Assembly: GCA_963070105.1 (NCBI GenBank)
Contig: OY718805.1
Span: 3,778,001-3,842,000, forward strand
Direction of reading: 5' to 3'
DNA length: 64,000 bases
Origin: Litomosoides sigmodontis
Lineage: Eukaryota; Nematoda; Chromadorea; Rhabditida; Onchocercidae
Shown in pieces: positions 1-12,100 of this stretch. Positions within the stretch are counted from its first letter, which is position 1; every line of letters begins with the position of its first letter. Both the position numbers and the translations under genes were made by a program. The notes beneath the pieces are model-generated. The model did no database searches, was not told where the DNA came from, and saw only the letters and a program-made list of their open reading frames with translations.

Positions 1-125
1 AACTGCAAACTGCAGGCCGGTAGATTGTTATTCCACTCTTGATGAATTCTTGATAATCGGAGTCATGAAATAACACAGCAAAAGTGAAAATTTAATTATT
101 ATACAAACAAAGAAACTGATTACAG
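1..125 (+). other. RICTOR intron or unresolved upstream exon edge
   Basis: The segment before the first confident RICTOR exon ends in the acceptor tgattacag. The first about 19 bases may be the tail of an upstream exon (possible donor gtagat at 20), but the fragment is too short to assign. Confidence 0.3.
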
Positions 126-3100
126 GTCTGTAGAACTCGACGCTAACAATTTTGACGAGCGCATTGAGGCTTTAAAATTATGTTCAATGATGTTGAGTCA
201 TATGAATGCAAAAGCAAAAAGTTCGAATAATGAACAGAAGATGAAAGATAATTCTCATATCATTTTTCCCGAAAATATTTATCGTTCTTTAATCTCAATC
301 GCCAGTTGTCTGTTCAAAGTACGGATGGATAAAATGAAAGTTGAGGAAAAGAAAGACAAGTTAGTTTTTTCTGAGCAAACTCATTTTTAAAATTATAAAA
401 AATATATGCTGAAAGAGCTTTCGTGGTTAAACACTGTGCTCACAAATTTGTGGGACAAACAGACTGTATCAATCTTGAAGTGGGTTTTTTCAATGCATGA
501 ATTAATATAACTATGAATACTTTGATCCTCCAAACTTCATGTCAATATTGGGTTATGACTATTCAGTTCGTTTGAAACTTATACCTTCTTTCTTCTATAA
601 ATGCTTTTCCTTTCACTTTTATCCTGAATCCTGAATGTAGTTGGGACATAAGCTTTCTACTTCCAATGAACAAAAGTACGATTCAATTCGGATGATCAAG
701 TCCTTGGAATCGACGAATTTGCCTCGAACTGAGTTGTTAGCAATGAGATATATGAGAGTCGGAAGTTATTTACCTGGAAATTACATGTTAAATAAGTCCA
801 TCACATTGCAGACTGGCATTTCCATGTTTCGGCATAATAGTGGAACAAGCTGCTGTTGCTCCAGATCTCATTTTAAATTCCATTAATACTGGTACACAAA
901 TATTTGCAGATTTTTCACATAATTTTTTTTTTTAAATTCAGAAATCAAAATTGGTTGATACTTTACGTTTAGAGAATTTACAACGGATACATTTCATAAC
1001 TATTTTTATATTAGTATATGGTTGGTTTACTAGAATATTTGTAGGTTGGATTGTTGAACTTCTCGCATATGCAGCATTTAGTAACCGTTTATCCGCTTGT
1101 GTTTGCCGAATTTTGTGTACGTGGCTTGATTCACCGCAACTGAGGATGAAAGCTAAATTAAGACTGGTTTTGGATGTATGTTCGTAAATGCTTATTTTTA
1201 TTTCTCTCTTTGCTTTAGGCTGTACTTATTGCATCAGTATTAATGAGGTCCATGAAATTTTCCATATTGGTACTGCCAATTATAGTTGTTATTGATGAAT
1301 TATTAAATACGTTTTTTTTTTATGTGACTGTTTCACATAAACTTTAGCGAAATTTTTTTCACTTTTAGCGAATTTTCTCTTCGATAGTTGAAATGGGGCT
1401 TTTTGAAGGAAAGGAAGAAATAGAATTGTGAGTTTTTTCTGCTGATTTTTTTGAAAAAACTTTTCTATCTTTATGATTTTTGCAATGCTTACACATGAAT
1501 TAAGAAGATTTTTGAATACTGGTGTTTCTTTAAGATTTGATGAGGAACCACCATGTGAACTAATCACGTATGTGAATTTAGTCATAGAAAGTTGCTCACA
1601 TATTAAAACGTTACGAAGTTCTTTGCAATTTTAGCTTAATTGCGATTTTATTTTCATAACTGTTTTCTACGTTAAATTTATATCTTCATTACTTTCATCT
1701 AATTTCGATTCATTTTGACTTCACTGATATTATTGTAGACGGCAGCATTGGTTGTTAAATGACTCGTTCCAATTGGGAAACTTTTCACAGATATTTCTAA
1801 ATCTGTTGCGCACTTGGGCTGGTCTTTTTGCTTGCTCAACTACAAGCAATCAAAAAACGTTGATTACTTCTGCGCTAAGGTTTGGTTTGTTGTAGGGGTT
1901 TTCATTACTATTAATTGCGCATGGTTGCTTTTCTCTCAAATCAACTTCGAAACTTAAATTTTTTTTATTTTCTGTAATTAAAAATTTTGTCGGCATCCTG
2001 TAGTGTTAGTGTCACTTAGCGTTTTATAAGCGTTGGATATTTCAGTTTTCTCGATTATATAGGAATAAGTCGACTTACGCATGCGAATAGCCGCGAAATC
2101 TGTGATTTAACGATTGAATGTTGCTGTGAAGTTTTGGAACTTCCGTATACTAAAATGAAATTTACAAATTGGCTTCATATGACGCATTACTACTGTACGC
2201 ATTGATAAGTAATGTTTAAAGGCGAACATGCAGGATTTTGCATCACTTTGTTAAAATTGATAATGAAATGGAAGTGCGAGGTGCTGATGTGGTGGAATGA
2301 AAAGTGGTACTAAAGAAATAAATAAGCACAAAATACTGTTGCAATTTTTTAAAAAAATTTGATTACAGCAACAATGTATTATCCGGATGCCTGCAAGTGT
2401 TCTGTACGCAATGAATTTATTTTGTCAGAGCATGAAATGCTTTTAAAAATGGACCAAGTGAGGTTTTTGCAAATTTAATTTTGTCATGAATTAATACAGG
2501 AAAAAATATCGGAAATTTCTACCACATTAGTCACATTAATTTACTTATTTGTTTGTGCTGAAAATGGAAAGAAAGAACGGAGTAGATCTATCCTTTGTTC
2601 TTCATTATGATTATTTTTAAATTGGAGATTGAAGTATATTCACATTTTAACAAATTTTTTCAGCAACACGCAAATGTTAACGACTTGTTATTGTCATTCC
2701 GTTCAATTGTTGTTTACCTGCTGATCAACGCTAACTTAATTCCAGTAATTTTATAAGCCTGCAGCAACTCATAATATGCAGAAACGCATACATTTGCTAT
2801 TGCCTCTTTGAAATTTTAGAGAATTTGAACTTCTTGCATATATTTGTTAGATAGCAAGCATTTATTCCCCTTGAAACTCATGCACAACATTAATTGCAAT
2901 TACTTGTGTGGTACGTATGGACTGTTTTTAGGCTTTATCACGGATTATATTGCAAGATCCAGACGATCCAGTGGCACTTAGAGCAACACTTTTGTTTCAC
3001 GATCTTTTGCTCGCAGTAATATATTACTTTCTCCTCTTATGCAGATTTAACTTCAAGACAAAGTTTTCACTTCGACTGAATTTCCTCAGCACTTTTATTT

Positions 3101-6100
3101 TGATAGAAGAGCTGAAAAAGCAGCTTGATGTTTTGACAGTGACAGAAAAGAAAACTTGGAAATTGCTGCAAATGTTGTAGGAAAATGTAGGAAATTATTA
3201 GGAATAGTACCTTCTCCATCACGTGCCATTTTCAGTTTGCTTGACCGTCTTTTCCTTAATGGTTCACCAGCTGTCACGAACTTCCTTGTCATCCACTTTT
3301 TCAAGTGCAATTTTGCTTTGCGCTAAACTGTGAATCGTAATGTTTTTGCATAAAAAATAGAACATTTATGAGAGTATTATTTGGAAAAGCATAAGTATTG
3401 AATACTTTCTTTTTCTCAAATGAAAGATTTTTAGAGTTCGACTTGTTTACCAATGGAATGGAGACTTCGAGTATTAAGTTTGCCAACACTTGTGCATGAT
3501 GCTTTTGAAATAGTAAGAGAATCGCATGCTTCAAAAAAATGTTCCTTGGACGATAATGACTATGAAACGGACAAATTTTCCCTAACATACGCTGATCGAA
3601 GGTTTATTTTCGAATATGAAATAGCTTTCCAAATGCTGATAGTGGTGATAACTAAGTATAACCACATGAAGGTGGAATAGTGAAATTTTTAAGTTTTCGA
3701 TACTTTCTTGTAGCTCAGATTAATTAGCTGATTGCGTGCAGCAATTCGTTTTGCCCTACCACTGCTACTTCAAAGATTTCTCCATCACAATCTATCTCTT
3801 TAGTAAAAGACCCGAACAATTTATGTTTTTATAATTAAATTCTTTGTAGGAATATTATTGTTCTGCTCAATCGTTTGGACATCTTGAACAGTATATCTTC
3901 AGCACAGAAGACGCAGCTACTTCCAATTACAAATCTCCAACTTTTCGTACAAAGTAGTCCAACTGCGATAAGGTTACGTAAGTCGGAGCTGTCGAACATA
4001 AACTTCTATAATGAAGATGGCGATACCGGCAAGCTATAAAAGTTTTTTGGGTCGAATTTCTAGTTTTATGCATGTTGGAGAGTACTTTTACGTCACTCAA
4101 TCACCGTTGTAATTCGTTTTAATTTTCACATTGTTGCTATTTCATGAGATTTAGCTTGCAGAAACAAAACACTCTTAGAAGGTACTATTTGATTTAATTT
4201 ACCTCTTTTCCGTTTGTTAAGGCTATGTTGAGAAAATGTTGGAAGGATTGTTTTTCAAAGCGGTGGATTGTGACGAAAGGCCCTGTTGGCCGGTTGTGGA
4301 CAAACTGTTCCAGCTTCTTCAGATTCGCTATTCCTACAAAGATGTACCTATAAAATATGCTAGAAAATGTTACAGTATTTTTAAAGTGGTATGTGTTTTC
4401 TTTATGCATATTTAGTTTACTGTTTGTAATAATGATAGCTAACTGAGCATTTGTTTTTTGTATGGATTTTATCAAGTTTCGCATTTCGCAAAGTATTTGT
4501 TACTAAATTTCCGAAAATATTTCCAAATCTAAGTAATACTTTTTAGGTATTCGAATTTATCAATCCAGTAAAAGGCTCGTTGATTAACTTTAATGACGAT
4601 CGCTTCGTTATCCTATGTTGTTGTCGCGGGATACACGTTTCGCTTCTGTTTGCCACACGAGAAGCACAGTACAAAGAACTATTAACAGATTTTATTAATG
4701 ACTTCATAGCCAGTATATCAGTGGTATTTTTTAAATTTTTCTACAAATTTGAATGTATTCCAATCCATTTTTAAACAATCCTTTTATCTGAGAAATGCTA
4801 AAAAAAGATAAGACTCGCAAGTAGAGATCTTTAAGGATGCATTGTCAAATGGACCATTATCTCTGAAAAATTTGTTAAATACTAGTGCAGTATATTATTT
4901 TGCATTTATTGGCGCTATATCTTCAACTGAGGAAGGAAGACAGATGCTAGAAGCTACGTCACTGTTACACCTGTTAGTTTTTTTCTTGTGCATTAGGCTA
5001 GTTTTTTTCTTTTCAATTTCTTGCCATATATTCCTTTATGTACGCAGTGTGAGTCATTAGATTTACTTCAGCACAACGAAGTCCTAAGACATGTAATGCA
5101 TTTCTATATTATTATTATATAAAAAAAAAAGTTGAAAAAGTAAAGCTGCTTATGAAATGTTTTTTCATGTTTGGTACTCATATCATAATTTATTCATCTT
5201 ATTCGCCGTTGTTCTTTACAAGTTATATTTAGTACAGAACATCACCCGCTTGTGCGTTTCTTTGTTCCCGTGCTCATTCCTTCGGTAATAAGCTTTTGCT
5301 TCTGTTTGGTACCAATCGAATTTGGAACTGATTTCATCTCTTGCGCAGTCTCTTTTATAACTCAATTCCGAGAGTTTTTTTTTTGTACCTACCCAGTGCA
5401 GCATTCTTAATTCACTGTTTCACAGACTAACAACTTTTTTAAATATTGTTGGATGTAAAGTTGTGTTTCATTCCCAAAGCTAGCTATTATGGATTCATTC
5501 TTTGAGTTTTTCAAAAACTCATCATACATTAAAAGCGATCTTTCAATTGAAATTTCACTGAACACCAAATACTTTTATATCCTTTATAACTCAAATTTGC
5601 TTAAAAACTTTTACTGATTGCATTGAAGTTGGAGATCCTAATTGCTTCCTAACAGTCACACATATTTTTAAAACTGAAAACTTAAACAAAAAAAAAACAC
5701 TTCGTTTGAGATACTAGTGGAAAAGAACTTCTTCTCCTCTGAAATAAACTCAACTTTTCGATTCTGAGAAAGCATAGAAATAGCTTCGTTAAATGTAGTG
5801 CTTATCGCTGTTTGAAACGCACAAATAGTTCAGCTATTCCGAGGGATAGGGATTTCGCATAAATTTTTTTTAATGATATTAAAATAGTGCCATATTCAAA
5901 ATTCAGAAACTCTTAACAAAGCACAGCTCCATCGTGTAAAAGAATTAGTTGCATCAGTTGGAAAAGACCAGTAAATTGTGTTAACATTCAATTCACGTAC
6001 TATCTCATTCCTCCTTTTCTCGTCAAGGAATTCATTCTTTTTGCTCATCGTAATTGAATTTAATACATTAGCGTGTTGAAGTTTCAAAAAGCAAAGGAGA

Positions 6101-9100
6101 GAGTGCTCTTCCCGGAAACAGCTATACTTATCTAAGTAGCTAAACTGTGCATAGTATACGTAGAAAGTAGGGAGTTATGGCCGTTGCGAAACGTAGAAAC
6201 ACCGCTGTATCTGACTCAATTTCCCGAGGCATTTGTATTGCTCGCTAAGCAAAGCACCTTGTGGTAGTCCCTCTGCCGGATTGCAGTACGGCCTGCAGTG
6301 CTCGTAACCTGATTCAAATACGTGATATGCTTCACAGCATGGTGTCGCATCTTGATAACCACTAGCACAAATCATCACATCGCCCACTTTGCTCAGTGGG
6401 CATCGGCCCGTAAGTACTGCTAGTTGAATCTAAATTGAAATTTTTCATAATAAATAGTCTAATCAATAAACTTATTGTAATTTCAAATGAATGTGTTAAA
6501 ACTAGTAGAGTAATTAATTGTAAACAGTCGATGAGAGGAAAAAAAGTGTTTAAGTCGAATTTGTTTTCGTTTAATGCATTGAGTTGACTAGAAAATGTGA
6601 AATTGAATGAAGTGAAAAAAAAATTGTTTGACGAAATGTTCATTATAGATAGGATGAATGATAATAGATATTGCACTACACTGCTACCTTCAGTTTATCA
6701 ATCATTGAATTGAAAATGAGTGGAAAGTAACAAACTGTAGTTAAAGTAGCATCATAATTGCACAGTGCTGCACATCCCTCTCCAAGTTCTTGACAGCATG
6801 ATTTGAATCGGTCATTTGCCACTTCTTTTGTAATACATGGCTCCCAATTGGGTTGTCGAGGGCACTTAATTGTTTATCTAATTAGGAGGAATCTGCTCTG
6901 CATCTTTCATATACGAGAAATATTTCACACTGTATGATCTTTCGTTGATTTATGAATTGTGACTAGTTATGCCAGTATAATTTGTGCTTTAATACTTAAT
7001 TTAATACTTTAATACTTTAATAGTTAGTTATGCCAGTGTAATTTGTGGAACGGCTTTTTTTACTACTTTAAATCTTAAACGGTTGATTTTTTTTGAAAGA
7101 TTTCTTTCATTCACAATGATCGTAATAATCATAAGGTAAATAAGTTGAGATATATTCATGTAGTTGGTTTACCTGAGGGAATCGATCTGAGTGGGTTTTA
7201 TAGTACGATCCGTCGATGTAATTGGTGGGTGCATCGATACTGTATGCATGTGATGGCAATAATGATGGTTGTGCTATCTGTAAATACAAATTGTGAATTC
7301 GTATTAATTAACAGTTATTAAATCATAGTGTGGTACCAGTCGAGCAGATAATCATTTTGCTTTGATAATTATCACAATTAACTGAATAACTTTACGATCA
7401 GCCACGTGGACCGATAAATTAATAATAATAATCAATTTCGATCATATATCACTTTTTCGTTCATTTTATTTCTAAATTTTCAGTTATGTTCCTCTTTTTT
7501 TTAATTATCACATTTAACAGCTTTTTGTGATCAAATCTCATTGCTAGAGCCGATTCATCAGAATTTTTGCATTAATTAATTAATTAGATAATGAAAGTGA
7601 GAGAGGACCAGTTGAGGTAAATGAGAACGAGTGTGAGGTTGTGGAAGTGGTCCAGTGGGCAGAGCGGACTGCTGATTTGTCGTATGAAAGTGTTGTTGCG
7701 GCTGCTGGACTTGCAGGTAGGGTGCTTGCCGTTGTGGTTGTAGGTGTTGAGCAGGTAGCTGTGGTTGTTGAACTTGCAGATAAGGTGTTTGTTGTTGTGT
7801 TTGTAGTTGCTGGGCAGGTAGTTGTGGTTGTCTATTGAAGGGAAACATTGGGACGGCCTGCTGTTGAATTTGATAAGGTCCTACTGGTCCTGGTTGAAGT
7901 TGCTTTTGCTGTGGTTGCAAATAAACTTGGGGTTGAGAACCGACAACTGCGTATGGTGCAACTGATTGTTCGGACGCTACTTGTTGTCGTTGAGGTTGAA
8001 ATAGTTGTGTGAGGGCGGCTGACTGCGCCAGAAACTGATTCGATGGTAATTCAGCTACTGCACTTTGATAAACAGGAGGCGCAAATGTCACCTGAAAAAT
8101 TGTAGTTTAATTTTAATTTATTAAAAATTATTTCTAATAATTTGACATTAGAATGAATGAATAAGTTTGAAAATCAATAATTTACCGTTGGAAATGTGAA
8201 CGATGGAAGCGTTGGGAAAGTGAATGTTAGGAATGGTGGTAATGTTGGAAATGCGGTATTGATCAAAGCACTTTGTTGATTTGGTGCAGGTGGAGGAGGT
8301 ACGGTGGGAAGTGGTCTTACGGATGGCAGTTGAATGTTTGATTGAGGTTGTTGTGGCAAATATTGGTGGTGGTATGAGTCGTAGGTTGATTTCTGTGTTG
8401 GTAACGGCGATATCTGAAACAAAGAAAATGAATGCTGCTTAGCACCTTTGGACTTACTCCACTTTTTTTAATCCTTTGTTTTGAGCATTATCATCCATTA
8501 AAGTAGGTTTTTCATGGAATTTTTAAAATTAGGAAAAATAATGAAAAAATGAAAAAAAAACACTAAAACTGATGCCTTTCACATTTTCGGCTAATAGTTT
8601 CAAATATTTTTAATTTTTATCATCTTGTTATTTCAATTAATCCACTACTTAGTTCGTTTATAACATTTAAGATATTATAACTTACCAAGCTGTACTTTGA
8701 GCTATATGATGGATTTTGCGGTGGTAGCTGTTGGGTGCTTACAGTCCTAACTTGAGGTCGTTGCAAGTTTTGTGAAACACCGAGCGAGTCATTTACAAAC
8801 TTTAGTTGATTTCGTTCCTGAAGTAGTGCTTTTTGTTAATTCTATTAAGTTAACAAACACTCCGATGACATGAGAATTGAAGTTTTCAATGGAAATTCGG
8901 ACGGAAGTATTTTGCGCAACAATAGTTCAGATCTTCAGCTCTAATTTATGTTGCCTTCCATGGATAGTATTATTTTACGGTTACGGATCATAACGCACGA
9001 TAATGTTTAATTATACTTTTAAAACATTTCGTTCGACATTCCACAGTGAAGTGCCGACATACGAACTAGAGAGTTTCTAAAATTTTAAATGTGTTCCAAA

Positions 9101-12100
9101 CCTTTAATGTCGCTTTTTTACCTAATTTTCAATGGTTTGAAAACTATTGATGACACTGTGCTGGACATTTCCATAATAGACACCGCAACTCCGTTCATTA
9201 CTTTCAATAATAATTTCTTTTACTATTATATTCTTCGCTACTTTAATTGAAAGATTTAATCGAAAGAATTTTTTAGTTTGTAATTCTAAGTTTTTTTTTG
9301 AAAAAGTTATCAGTTATCATTGTCGAAGAAAATTCAAAATAAAAGGCACTTAATCGAAGTATTTTTGCTAACTCTTTTAAGCATGTTGATGACTTGGTAC
9401 TTCACAGTTAAACTGATGCTTCTAGAAGAACAAGATTTATTTGTCCATGAATCGTAATGACTGATCAAACTTCTTAACTCTCTATAATTATCGGTGTAAC
9501 GTATGCTTTGCCTGATTGATGAAGCCAATTATAAATTGGTTCGTCATCTTAAGCATTTATCATAACTGATAGTTTCCTCTCTCTCTCTCTCTCTCTCTCC
9601 CTCTCCTGCTCTCTTTGTGGAAGAAGACAAACCGGGACAGAAATCTCCTTTAAACATGGTCTACAAGTTTCTGGGCACATCCTGGCGATGAAAGTCACTT
9701 GACAATGGTGACATCGAGCCCGTTCACAACTTGGCAGATCTGCAGCAATGTTGCCCATGAGAATTGAAAATGCTACCAGCAAAAACACCAATGTCACATC
9801 CATCCTTTCCAGTTTTACCTATAACAGTAAACTCTTACAACAGTACTGTTCACTTATCCAATATTACAATATACAACTTCGTGCCGAACAGTCAACAAGG
9901 AAGAAGCGAGACGAAAAAGCATCCAGTGATTTCTTTATTTTGAAAATTATAATTGAATACTTATCAGAGAATATCTCTCAAAGCGTAACACTTCATTAGC
10001 TAATGCTAATGAAAGAAGCTTGAAGTAATTTTGATAAACATGTGAGTTACAATCATTAAATTATCATTCATCGTTCACAGATTTAATTTTCTAATCCATT
10101 TCTATTTAAATTAATATGGAGAGCAATCTTTGATCACATTTTCTGTTTTAATTCCCAACTGCTCCATTTTCACCCGTAACAGGGAAATGATCCTAATTTT
10201 ACCAACCGCTTCTTATTTTCATTATCTCTCAAAAGAGGTGGGACGGATTTTTCTTCATACACGAACAAATATGTACATACAGTAAAAATTGAAAGAAGAA
10301 ACTTATCTGTACTTTAAAATACGTACTTGAAATGCGGCCATATGAGATTTTATCAAAAATTTTCGTTTTTTGTTTTATTTTTCTCGAAATTTATTCTATC
10401 CATGATGATTATCCACTGATTCACATATTGTTCTTTTAGGTGAAATAGACATTAACTGTTAAAACTTTTTCATTCAAATTTTTTTTCCTCAAAATATTGA
10501 AAGGAGTTAAGCTGCTCAACTTGCACATTTTTGATAATTGATGAGTGGAGTTAAGTAGTTAATGATTGCTGTATTAGTTATTAAAAGAAAGAGTGATAAT
10601 GAGGAAAGAAAATGTGTGATGATGGTGTTCATCAACTTATCAGTAGGAATTAAAAGAGGAAAAATAGTAGGCTGCGTACAAAACTCGGAGACAATGCGTA
10701 AATGTATCACAAACATACTATCTGTGATAAAATGCTCTATTTGAGTTAGCGTGATATTATTATATTTGGTAGATTATGAGATAAAATTTTGAAAGGAAAT
10801 TTTCATCATTTATTAAAATTTAACTGCATAACACTATTTTAGAAAACACATGTAATAATAACTAATTTTGGATTAAGTTGTCAGAAAAATTGTTCGCTGC
10901 CAATATAAATGTTGAAATTTGATTGAATTAGGAATTTGCTGATAAGATGCAAACAATGCCACCAATCGTTCATCACTTTAGTGTTAAGGAAGGCTTTTGG
11001 AAATCAAACAGGAATGTTAGTTATCTTCGAAGGAACAGTGTGCTTGCAATGAGAAAGTCGTTCTTATTTATAGAAAATTTCAAAGTTACGATTACAGAGT
11101 AAAAATAACATGAATTATTTATAAAGGTATGCATACATGCGATTTTCATTATATGAATGAAATCGTTTTATAGATTGATTCATAAAATTTAAATTCAAAC
11201 TTCTCTTCCTGTCTTATTGCCCTACTGCCAGAGAAATATTAGTATGGCATAGTGCTAACAGTAATCGTTAAATAGATGATAGTCACCGTGGACGATTGTA
11301 ACACTTTGAGAGGTATAAATAAATATTTTTGTGCGAAGTGAAATGAAAAAGAATGTTTCGAAGGAGAAGTTAATGGAGATGGAGTAATGCTGGATGGGAA
11401 ATGTGTGATGAAATATTAAAAAAATTAAAGTGGACGAAAGTGTGGTGTGAAAGAGAAAATGATAGATGAGGATAATCAGGGAAGGAGCGAACGAAAAGAT
11501 CGACGATTATCGCAAGCCTTCTTTCTTTACCTACTACAGATTAAAGCCGGTAATGTGAAAAGTTGAAATTTCATTATAGCAGGTTTCGTTTCCTTTCTGA
11601 TAATTGTTGAGATTACGAGAGGGTGATGAAAGGAAATTTTAAGAAGTTTTAAAAATAAAAGAGAGCAGTGTGGAAAATGAAGATTAAAATTTAGCTTGAA
11701 AATAGTGAACAAATTAATTCTTCATCCATTCCGGTCTATAATGATCACATTGTTGCTGTCGTTGTTGTTGATGATGACGGTGGTAATGATGAAGAAAACT
11801 TTATAGCTGCTGCATTGACCACTTTAAAAAAAAAAAAAAAGAGGAGAAAAGTGCTATACGTAGTAGGAAAAAAAAGTGAGAGAAACTTTAAGAACTAAAC
11901 TCATCCATCCGGAAACGAAGATCCGACTATGGTATGGGGATGGGTGGGGGAAATGGAGGTGAAAGGATATACTAAGATCGGGTTTGGTTGCTGTTCCGGT
12001 TTGCCATCATTTACGTATGTGTATACGTGCATGCATCTATATGGATGGACAGTTGGACAATTGAGTGTGGAAAACAATTGTTGAATGTCGTGTGTGCGTT

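Noticed and set aside
7641..7838. Plus-strand ORF rich in Val
   Set aside because: Shadow of the Gln/Pro-rich exon of the minus-strand DB-module gene.
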